Origin: Clostridia bacterium
GTDB lineage: Bacteria; Bacillota; Clostridia; Oscillospirales; Acutalibacteraceae
Direction of reading: 5' to 3'
Length of the DNA: 12,502 nucleotides
NCBI GenBank assembly: GCA_900769375.1
Contig: CAAGGN010000186.1
Span: forward strand, 1 to 12,502
Made by a program: the position numbers and the translations under genes. Positions within the stretch are counted from its first letter, which is position 1. Every line of letters starts with the position of its first letter. This document shows positions 7,371-12,502 of the stretch, one piece after another. Below the pieces are notes generated by a model. It had not been told where the DNA came from. It did no database searches and was given only the letters and a program-made list of their open reading frames with translations.

Positions 7371-8159
7371 ATGTCGGATTACTCTAACGTAACGGGCAGA
7401 ATTTTCGATATCCAGAAATTCTCGGTGCACGACGGTCCCGGAATCCGTACCATGGTTTTTCTCAAAGGTTGCGCTCTTCGTTGTCGTTGGTGTTGCAACC
7501 CCGAATCCCAAAAAAGCGAAATTCAGACTATGATGCAAAACGGGAAGGAAAAAGTGGTTGGCCGCGATGTTTCGGTGGAAGAGGTAATGAAAACCGTCAA
7601 GCAGGATTTGCCTTACTATAGGCGCTCAGGCGGCGGACTTACCCTTTCGGGCGGTGAAATGCTTTGTCAGAGCGAATTTGCCTATGCGCTGCTTCGTACC
7701 GCCAAAGAAAGCGCCATAAATACAGCGGTAGAAACCACGGGCTTTGCTAAATGGGAGACCATAGAAAAGTTACTCCCTTATATTGATACGGTGCTTATGG
7801 ATATTAAGCATACTAATAGCGCAAAGCATAAGGAGTTTACCACGCAACCGAACGAGTTGATACTCGAAAATGCCAAAAAAATTGCAGAAAATGCAAAGAA
7901 GCTGATAATCCGAGTTCCCGTTATCCCCACCTTTAACGATACGGAAAGCGAAATTGCCGGGATAGCCAATTTTGCCGCGTCGCTTCAAGGAGTGGACGAA
8001 ATAAATCTTCTGCCTTACCATAGCTTTGGCAGAGATAAATATGAAGGACTCGGCAGACAGTATATGATGGGTGATTTACCGTCACCTACAGACGAGAAAA
8101 TGCAAAAGCTTAAATCCGTAGCGGAATCCTACGGACTTAAATGCAAGATAGGAGGTTAA
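7371..8159 (+). CDS. Radical SAM glycyl radical enzyme activase
   Basis: A 262-residue activating enzyme that would install the glycyl radical on the preceding GRE using S-adenosylmethionine. It shows the family N-terminus HDGPGIRT (20-27), the [4Fe-4S] motif C34-x3-C38-x2-C41 in GCALRCRWCCNPESQ, and the SAM-binding GGE at 94-96 after YYRRSGGGLTLS. Later segments include VLMDIKH, IIRVPVIPTFND and LLPYHSFGRDKY. The Cys-rich insert with two extra [4Fe-4S] clusters, usual in glycerol dehydratase, choline lyase and similar activases, is absent. Only about 22 residues separate NPESQ from the next conserved block, as in the shorter pyruvate formate-lyase activase. It starts 6 bases after the GRE stop, with a ribosome binding site (GGGAGG, 7352-7357) lying inside the last codons of the GRE. 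No encapsulation peptide is visible. Confidence 0.92.
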   Translation: MSDYSNVTGRIFDIQKFSVHDGPGIRTMVFLKGCALRCRWCCNPESQKSEIQTMMQNGKEKVVGRDVSVEEVMKTVKQDLPYYRRSGGGLTLSGGEMLCQSEFAYALLRTAKESAINTAVETTGFAKWETIEKLLPYIDTVLMDIKHTNSAKHKEFTTQPNELILENAKKIAENAKKLIIRVPVIPTFNDTESEIAGIANFAASLQGVDEINLLPYHSFGRDKYEGLGRQYMMGDLPSPTDEKMQKLKSVAESYGLKCKIGG

Positions 8160-8162
8160 GAT

Positions 8163-8534
8163 ATGAGCCAAGAACTTTCATTACAGGATAAACTTCGCAT
8201 AGTGCAGGAGCTTGTTCCCGGTAAACAGATTACAATAGCCCATGTTATTGCAAATCCTGATGATATTCTTTATAAAAAGCTCGGTCTTGACCCTGCTATT
8301 GAATATTCAAAAACCGCAATCGGTATAGTTACCATGTCCCCTGCGGAAACCGCTATTATAGCGGGTGATATTGCTACTAAATCTTCTAACGTGGAGCTTG
8401 GCTTTGTGGATAGATTCAGCGGAACTCTCATTGTAACGGGCTCTGTTTCCGATGTTATTTCATCCCTTAATGCTCTTGTGGATTACTGTCGCGATACCTT
8501 GGGCTTTACCGTTTGCCCCATTACCAAAACATAA
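8163..8534 (+). CDS. eutS: Circularly permuted BMC shell protein, EutS/PduU type
   Basis: A 123-residue microcompartment shell protein of the permuted hexamer class. The N-terminal segment RIVQELVPGKQITIAHVIANP (12-32) matches the EutS signature. It is followed by the BMC core AIGIVTMSPAETAIIAGDIA (52-71), then ELGFVDRFSGTLIVTGSV (78-95). In EutS/PduU the N-terminal strand forms a small beta-barrel over the hexamer face. It is about 10 residues longer than typical EutS, with the extra length between NPDD and KTAIG. It forms part of the shell facets. The gene starts 3 bases after the activase stop, and its ribosome binding site (AGGAGG, 8149-8154) is made by the final Gly codons of the activase. 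PduU is an equally good name. Confidence 0.92.
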   Translation: MSQELSLQDKLRIVQELVPGKQITIAHVIANPDDILYKKLGLDPAIEYSKTAIGIVTMSPAETAIIAGDIATKSSNVELGFVDRFSGTLIVTGSVSDVISSLNALVDYCRDTLGFTVCPITKT

Positions 8535-8959
8535 TGAAAAAACTGATTTTAATGGGCAGAAGCGAGAGCGGGAAAACCACCCTTACTCAAGTCCTTCGGG
8601 GCGAGGAAATAAGCTACGATAAAACTCAGTACATAAAGTTTGAAAATACCCTTATTGATACCCCCGGCGAATATGCCCAGACTCATCACCTCGGCAGAGC
8701 TTTGGCTCTCTATTCCTACGAGGCGGATATGGTGGGACTCCTCATTAGCGCCACTGAGCCCTATTCGCTTTTTCCCCCGTGCATTACCTGTATGGTTAAT
8801 CGGGAGGTTATCGGAATTGTTACTAAATGCGAACAGGAAGAGGCAAATCCCGATAGAGCAGAGAATTGGCTGAGAATAAGCGGCTGTCAAAAGGTTTTCA
8901 GAGTTGATTCGGTTACGGGCTTTGGTATAAACGAGCTTATAACCTATTTAAATAAGTAA
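8534..8959 (+). CDS. eutP: EutP/PduV-family P-loop NTPase of the microcompartment
   Basis: A 141-residue small Ras-like P-loop protein. It has Walker A GRSESGKT (8-15), the G3/Walker B DTPGEY (42-47), a conserved PP segment at 81-82, and a G4-like TKCE (97-100) where Ras-like GTPases have N/TKxD. The start is taken as ATG 8534, which overlaps the stop of the shell gene (TAATG, one-base overlap), rather than the in-frame TTG at 8513; translation is probably coupled. EutP/PduV proteins are encoded in ethanolamine and propanediol microcompartment loci. PduV has been linked to microcompartment positioning, and Salmonella EutP has been reported as an acetate kinase, so the role here is open. The Glu in the G4 motif may alter guanine specificity. 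Confidence 0.88.
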   Translation: MKKLILMGRSESGKTTLTQVLRGEEISYDKTQYIKFENTLIDTPGEYAQTHHLGRALALYSYEADMVGLLISATEPYSLFPPCITCMVNREVIGIVTKCEQEEANPDRAENWLRISGCQKVFRVDSVTGFGINELITYLNK

Positions 8960-8994
8960 AATAATTCAAATATTCAGAGATTGGAGAAATGAAG

Positions 8995-10191
8995 ATGAAT
9001 ATTGATTCAAAAAATGTAGAGCAAATTGTTAAGCAAGTGCTCAAAGAGATGGGCGGCGCCGCTCCTCAGAAATCTGCGGGCGGACTGGTCCCCGAAAAGA
9101 GCCGCGCGGCAATGCTCACCGCCCTTGAGCATTACGATATCAAGGAATTCCCCATCCCCGCACTTGGCGATGATGATATTCTCGTTAAGGTTGAGGGTTG
9201 CGGCGTTTGCGGTACCGATGCTCACGAATTTAAGCGCGACCCCTTCGGTCTTATTCCCGTAGTTCTCGGTCACGAGGGTACAGGCGAAATCGTAAAGATG
9301 GGCAAAAACGTTAAGAAGGATAGCGCAGGAAAGCCCCTTTCTATCGGCGACAAGGTTGTAACCTGTATGATATTTAAGGATAACCCTGATATCACAATGT
9401 TTGACCTTAATAAGCAGAACGTAGGCGGCGCTGACGTTTACGGTCTTCTTCCCGATGATGATATTCATCTTAACGGATGGTTTGCCGATTATATGGTAAT
9501 TCGTGGCGGCTCAACCGTATTTAACGTAAGTGATTTAGGTCTTGAAGAAAGAATTCTTATCGAGCCCTCTGCCGTTCTTATTCATGCAGTTGAGAGAGCT
9601 AAGACCACAGGTATTCTCCGTTTCAACAGCCGCGTTGTTGTTCAGGGTTGCGGACCTATCGGTCTTATCTGTATTGCAATTCTTCGTACAATGGGTATTG
9701 AGAATATAGTTGCGGTTGACGGTGAAGATAAGCGTCTTGCCTTCGCTAAGGAAATGGGCGCAGATAATGCGGTTAACTTTAAAAACCATAAGGGCATAGA
9801 GGAACTCGCTGCTGCAGTTAAGGATGCATTCGGCGGATACGAAGCCGATTTTGCCTTCCAGTGCACCGGCTCTCCCGTTGCTCACAGTAATATTTATAAG
9901 TTCATCCGTTCAGGCGGTGGACTTTGCGAGCTTGGCTTCTTCATCAACGGCGGCGATGCTACAATTAATCCCCACTTTGATATTTGCGCTAAGGAAATTA
10001 CAACCGTTGGCTCTTGGGTTTATACCCTTCGCGATTATGCAACCACCTTTGATTTCTTAAAGAGAGCAAAGGCCATCGGTCTTCCAATGCATAAGCTTAT
10101 AACCCATAAATTCCCTCTTTCTCAGATTAATGAAGCTCATATCACTAATCTGAAGATGGAAGGTTTAAAAATAGCAATAATTAATGAATAA
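8995..10191 (+). CDS. Zinc-type (MDR) alcohol dehydrogenase with N-terminal encapsulation-type helix
   Basis: A 398-residue medium-chain dehydrogenase. Catalytic zinc ligands are C72 (CGTD), H93/E94 (GHE) and E190 (IEP). The Rossmann loop is GCGPIG (218-223), with D242 at the end of the second strand, which favours NAD over NADP. The cluster of four Cys that binds structural zinc in many relatives is absent. Residues 7-19 (NVEQIVKQVLKEM) form an amphipathic helix followed by a flexible Ala/Gly/Pro-rich linker, the pattern of an encapsulation peptide, and match the N-terminus of the aldehyde dehydrogenase downstream. It should reduce propionaldehyde to 1-propanol inside the shell and regenerate NAD+. 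Start 8995 is chosen because GGAG (8983-8986) lies 8 bases before it; ATG 8989 is only 2 bases from that site. Most Pdu systems use an iron-type PduQ for this step. Confidence 0.9.
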   Translation: MNIDSKNVEQIVKQVLKEMGGAAPQKSAGGLVPEKSRAAMLTALEHYDIKEFPIPALGDDDILVKVEGCGVCGTDAHEFKRDPFGLIPVVLGHEGTGEIVKMGKNVKKDSAGKPLSIGDKVVTCMIFKDNPDITMFDLNKQNVGGADVYGLLPDDDIHLNGWFADYMVIRGGSTVFNVSDLGLEERILIEPSAVLIHAVERAKTTGILRFNSRVVVQGCGPIGLICIAILRTMGIENIVAVDGEDKRLAFAKEMGADNAVNFKNHKGIEELAAAVKDAFGGYEADFAFQCTGSPVAHSNIYKFIRSGGGLCELGFFINGGDATINPHFDICAKEITTVGSWVYTLRDYATTFDFLKRAKAIGLPMHKLITHKFPLSQINEAHITNLKMEGLKIAIINE

Positions 10192-10214
10192 TTACTTTTT
10201 GGAGGTGTAGGAAA

Positions 10215-10490
10215 ATGGCACTTGAAGCATTAGGAATGGTAGAAACCAGAGGATTGGTAGCCGCAGTTGAGGCAGCCGATGCAATGGTTAAGGCCGCAAA
10301 CGTAGAGCTTATCGGTACCGAGAAAATCGGCTCCGGACTCGTAAGCGTTATGGTACGCGGAGATGTTGGCGCAGTAAAGGCAGCAACTGAGGTTGGCGCA
10401 AACTGTGCAAGTCGTCTCGGTGAACTTGTTGCAGTTCACGTAATTCCCCGTCCTCACAGCGACGTGGAGAAGATTCTCCCCAAGTTTTAA
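10215..10490 (+). CDS. pduA: BMC-H hexameric shell protein, PduA type
   Basis: A 91-residue canonical BMC-H shell protein covering a single Pfam BMC domain. It starts ALEALGMVETRGLVAAVEAADAM, written here as residues 2-24. The pore loop KIGSG (37-41) is the PduA-type loop, with S40 at the pore centre, suited to passage of small polar diols. The C-terminus is VIPRPHSDVEKILPKF (76-91). Six copies form a hexagonal tile of the shell facet. A strong ribosome binding site (GGAGG, 10201-10205) precedes the ATG, and the gene starts 23 bases after the alcohol dehydrogenase stop. It is a near-duplicate of the following gene, with nearly identical residues from 33 to 56. Confidence 0.95.
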   Translation: MALEALGMVETRGLVAAVEAADAMVKAANVELIGTEKIGSGLVSVMVRGDVGAVKAATEVGANCASRLGELVAVHVIPRPHSDVEKILPKF

Positions 10491-10491
10491 T

Positions 10492-10500
10492 AGGCGGTGA
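10492..10500 (+). promoter_or_regulatory. Ribosome binding site for the long form of the second BMC-H
   Basis: AGGCGGTGA differs by one base from the ideal AGGAGGTGA and lies with its core 8 bases before ATG 10506. The same GGCGGTGA type of site is used by the reverse-strand gene starting at 2312, so it appears functional in this organism. Confidence 0.6.
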
Positions 10501-10505
10501 ATTAA

Positions 10506-10919
10506 ATGGCTGAAACAAAGAAAACAAGTGCAACCACCAAAAAGGTTGCAAGTGAAACAAAAGCAACAAAACCCGCTACCCCCAAGGTAGAGGTTGAAAA
10601 TGAAGCAAAACCCGAAAAGACAGTTAAGGAGGAAAAAAGAATGTCACAGGAAGCTTTAGGTATGATTGAAACAAGAGGTTTGGTAGCTGCTATTGAAGCT
10701 GCTGATGCTATGGTTAAGGCCGCTAACGTAACACTTATCGGTACCGAGAAAATCGGTTCCGGTCTTGTAAGCGTTATGGTACGCGGAGATGTTGGCGCAG
10801 TTAAATCTGCTGTTGAAGCAGGCGGCGCCGCTGCATCTTCTTTAGGCGAAATCATCGCTACTCACGTTATTCCCCGTCCTCACGGCGACGTTGAGAAGAT
10901 TCTTCCCACTCTTAAATAA
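10506..10919 (+). CDS. BMC-H shell protein with 45-residue N-terminal extension and internal start
   Basis: The full frame encodes 137 residues. Residues 1-45 are a low-complexity tail rich in Lys, Thr, Ala, Glu and Pro with no hydrophobic face. Residues 46-137 are a complete BMC-H domain starting at M46 (MSQEALGMIETRG), with the PduA-type pore loop KIGSG. A second, better ribosome binding site (AAGGAGG, 10626-10632) lies 8 bases before the M46 codon at 10641. The gene can therefore yield a long form and a normal-length 92-residue form. This resembles PduB/PduB' of Salmonella, where a longer and a shorter shell protein come from one gene and the extension connects shell and cargo; PduB is a trimer-type protein, however, so the parallel is functional only. 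The start lies 15 bases after the previous stop. Likely a facet hexamer, mixed with the first BMC-H. Confidence 0.9.
   Translation: MAETKKTSATTKKVASETKATKPATPKVEVENEAKPEKTVKEEKRMSQEALGMIETRGLVAAIEAADAMVKAANVTLIGTEKIGSGLVSVMVRGDVGAVKSAVEAGGAAASSLGEIIATHVIPRPHGDVEKILPTLK
10626..10643 (+). promoter_or_regulatory. Internal ribosome binding site and start codon (short BMC-H form)
   Basis: AAGGAGG (10626-10632), then 8 bases, then ATG 10641, all in frame inside the longer gene. The site is the strongest match to the anti-Shine-Dalgarno sequence in this shell cluster. The protein made from it would begin exactly where typical BMC-H proteins begin. Confidence 0.7.
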
Positions 10920-10952
10920 TGTTTTGAAAATTAGTAAGAAGGCAGTTAAGTT

Positions 10953-11213
10953 ATGATAGTAGGAAAAGTTGTGGGCAGTGTGGTTGCTACCCGTAAAAAC
11001 GAGAAGCTCACAGGTCACAAATTTATGATTGTAGAGCCATACAGTAATATGGACGGTAACGGAAGAATCGTTGCTATCGATAACGTTGGCGCCGGTATTG
11101 GCGAGGATGTTTTGGTTGCTCTCGGCTCTGCGGCCCGTATCGGTTGCGGAGTTAAGGATTCACCCGTTGATGCTGCTATCGTAGGTATCATTGATGATTC
11201 CATAGGACTATAA
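10953..11213 (+). CDS. eutN: BMC-P pentameric vertex protein, EutN/PduN/CcmL type
   Basis: An 86-residue protein of the EutN/CcmL family. It begins MIVGKVVGSVVATRKNEKL (1-19), then KFMIVEP (23-29), VAIDNVGAGIGEDVLVALGSAAR (40-62, a family hallmark around GAGIGE) and DAAIVGIIDDSIGL (73-86). Pentamers cap the vertices of the icosahedral shell and are needed for closure. The start has a modest ribosome binding site (AAGAAGG, 10936-10942). The gene follows the BMC-H pair by 33 bases and is the last shell gene before a 187-base structured gap. Confidence 0.94.
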   Translation: MIVGKVVGSVVATRKNEKLTGHKFMIVEPYSNMDGNGRIVAIDNVGAGIGEDVLVALGSAARIGCGVKDSPVDAAIVGIIDDSIGL

Positions 11214-11400
11214 GCTTTACAATCACTTAAAAAGACAGGTAAACGGGTGTCGCCCAAAAGGGCGGCACCATAACCCTGACACTCCCTAAAATGCACCTTG
11301 CTTTTGAGCGAAGGTCCCGCTAATGCGGCTTAGTTTGAAAATAATTATTTGCGCAAGCAAATTTTCTATATTCATTTTAAAAGAAAGGTTGTTACTACCA
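11214..11400 (+). other. Structured non-coding gap between shell genes and pduP
   Basis: These 187 bases hold no convincing gene but have several stem-loops. One is a 10-bp stem (one G-U pair) with an AAAA loop at 11246-11269. A second has an ACCTTGCT arm with a one-base bulge at 11295-11315. A third is CCGC-TAAT-GCGG at 11317-11328. A fourth, ATTTGC-GCAA-GCAAAT, lies at 11347-11362 with a GNRA-type loop followed by TTTTC. None ends in a proper T-run, so the operon probably continues. A TATATT at 11367 could be a -10 element but has no good -35. It may be a processing or stability element that sets different levels of shell and enzyme. Confidence 0.5.
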
Positions 11401-12502
11401 ATGAAAATGGATGAAAAACAGATAACCGAAATAGTTAAAAGTGTATTATCAAATATGTCTGAGGGCGCAGTTTCGGGCGGCACCAATTTAATGGGCGTTT
11501 TTGAAACTATGACCGAGGCGCTTGAGGCGGTTAATAAAGCATATAAGAAATACCGTTCATATAGCGTTGCCCAGAGAGAGCAGATTATCTCTAAAATTCG
11601 TGAGCTTACCTTAAATGAAGCCGAGGAAATGGCTAAGCTTGGCGTTAGCGAAACAGGAATGGGCAGAGTTTCCGATAAGATTATCAAGCACCAATTGGTT
11701 GCAAATAAAACTCCGGGCACCGAGGATTTAGCACCCAGTGTTATGACCGGTGATAACGGACTGACTCTTATAGAAATGGCTCCCTACGGCGTTATCGGAA
11801 GCATCACACCTTCCACCAACCCCAGTGAAACCGTTATCTGTAACTCCATTGGTATGATAGCGGGCGGTAATGCGGTTGTATTTAACCCCCATCCCAATGC
11901 TTGCGGGGTTGCCAACTATGCAGTAGACCTTGTAAATCGCGCGGTAGTATCCGCAGGCGGTCCCGAAAACTTGGTGGTTTCTGTAAGAAAACCCACCATG
12001 GATACTTCTAACGAAATGATGAAATCTCCCATCGTTCGTATGCTTGTTGCAACGGGCGGTCCCGGAGTTGTTAGAACACTTCTTTCTTCGGGTAAAAAGG
12101 CCATCGGCGCAGGCGCAGGTAATCCCCCCGTTATCGTTGATGAAACCGCTGATATTAAAAAGGCGGCAAGAGATATTGTAGCGGGCGCAAGCTTTGATAA
12201 TAATCTTCCTTGTATTGCAGAAAAAGAGTGCTTTGCCGTAAGCTCTATTGCAGATGAGCTTATCTCCTCTATGCAGGAGGCAGGGGCTTATCTTATTAAG
12301 GATTCTCAGATAGATGCCCTCGTTAAGCTTTGTCTCGTTGAGAAGGACGGTAAATACTCTATAAATAAAAAATGGGTTGGCAAGGATGCAGGTAAGTTCT
12401 TAAAAGAACTCGGAATTAATTCCGATGCCCGTCTCATCGTCTGCGAAACCAATGCGGCTCATCCCTTTGTTCAGGTTGAAATGATGATGCCTGTTCTTGC
12501 AA
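11401..12502 (+). CDS. pduP: CoA-acylating propionaldehyde dehydrogenase (PduP type), 3' end beyond window
   Basis: An open frame of 367 codons that continues past the window edge; PduP-type proteins are about 460-500 residues. The N-terminus EKQITEIVKSVLSNM (5-19) is an amphipathic encapsulation-type helix with a Ser/Gly-rich linker, like that of the alcohol dehydrogenase. Enzyme segments include GVSETGMGRVSDK (81-93), PYGVIGSITPSTNP (128-141), GGNAVVFNPHPN (155-166) and ATGGPGVV near residue 218. The catalytic Cys is C271 in FDNNLPCIAEKE. It should oxidise propionaldehyde to propionyl-CoA with NAD+, forming a redox pair with the alcohol dehydrogenase inside the shell. The start ATG 11401 has a weak, rather distant ribosome binding site (GAAAGG, 11383-11388). 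EutE, the acetaldehyde counterpart, is closely related, so the substrate follows from context. Confidence 0.93.
   Translation, partial: MKMDEKQITEIVKSVLSNMSEGAVSGGTNLMGVFETMTEALEAVNKAYKKYRSYSVAQREQIISKIRELTLNEAEEMAKLGVSETGMGRVSDKIIKHQLVANKTPGTEDLAPSVMTGDNGLTLIEMAPYGVIGSITPSTNPSETVICNSIGMIAGGNAVVFNPHPNACGVANYAVDLVNRAVVSAGGPENLVVSVRKPTMDTSNEMMKSPIVRMLVATGGPGVVRTLLSSGKKAIGAGAGNPPVIVDETADIKKAARDIVAGASFDNNLPCIAEKECFAVSSIADELISSMQEAGAYLIKDSQIDALVKLCLVEKDGKYSINKKWVGKDAGKFLKELGINSDARLIVCETNAAHPFVQVEMMMPVLA

Noticed and set aside
8989..8991. ATG two codons upstream as the start of the alcohol dehydrogenase
   Set aside because: It sits only 2 bases after the GGAG ribosome binding site; ATG 8995 has normal spacing.
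11246..11269. Hairpin after the BMC-P gene as an operon terminator
   Set aside because: The stem is strong, but the bases after it are not T-rich, so it does not meet the usual criteria for intrinsic termination.
11291..11323. Ten-codon open frame in the gap before pduP as a leader peptide
   Set aside because: There is no ribosome binding site and no run of regulatory codons; a chance ATG is more likely.
11286..11720. 144-codon reverse-strand frame across the gap and the start of pduP
   Set aside because: Most of it is antisense to the conserved PduP N-terminus; the hydrophobic look comes from complementing alanine/glutamate-rich codons.

Overview
The window looks like chromosomal DNA of an anaerobic Clostridia-type Firmicute, possibly a gut or rumen relative of Roseburia or Oscillospiraceae. 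The evidence is a moderately AT-rich base composition, strong AGGAGG-type ribosome binding sites, near-consensus sigma-A promoters with 17-bp spacers, and an oxygen-sensitive glycyl radical enzyme (GRE) pathway. The genus cannot be fixed from the sequence alone.

Positions 1-4593 hold ordinary housekeeping or accessory genes. There is a ROK-like sugar-kinase-fold protein with an unusual N-terminal region (64-1446) followed by a clear terminator. A reverse-strand zinc-ribbon membrane protein comes next (1515-2312). A divergent intergenic region follows, with a promoter facing each way. It drives a MATE-family multidrug transporter (2483-3853) that is tightly followed by an AIM24/TIGR00266 protein (3868-4593). 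A hairpin terminator (4624-4650) closes this block.

Positions 4647-4835 are a non-coding control region with dense inverted repeats and a strong promoter (-35 at 4778, -10 at 4801). From 4836 to the end of the window, all genes are on the plus strand and closely packed. They form a glycyl-radical-enzyme-associated bacterial microcompartment (GRM) operon. The order is GRE diol dehydratase, its radical-SAM activase, EutS/PduU-type shell protein, EutP/PduV GTPase, zinc-type alcohol dehydrogenase, two BMC-H shell proteins, one BMC-P vertex protein, and a CoA-acylating aldehyde dehydrogenase (PduP type) that runs off the window.

Together the genes encode B12-independent degradation of 1,2-propanediol (glycerol is the alternative substrate). 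The dehydratase makes propionaldehyde inside a protein shell. The two dehydrogenases, each with a matching N-terminal encapsulation-type helix, dismutate it to propanol and propionyl-CoA with internal NAD recycling. A phosphotransacylase, a kinase and a BMC-T shell protein are expected but not seen; they may lie beyond 12502.

The points most worth a second look are: a BMC-H gene with two good translation starts, giving a shell protein with or without a 45-residue Lys/Thr/Ala/Glu-rich tail; an activase lacking the usual ferredoxin-like insert; the overlapping inverted repeats upstream of the operon promoter; and a 187-bp structured gap between the shell genes and pduP.
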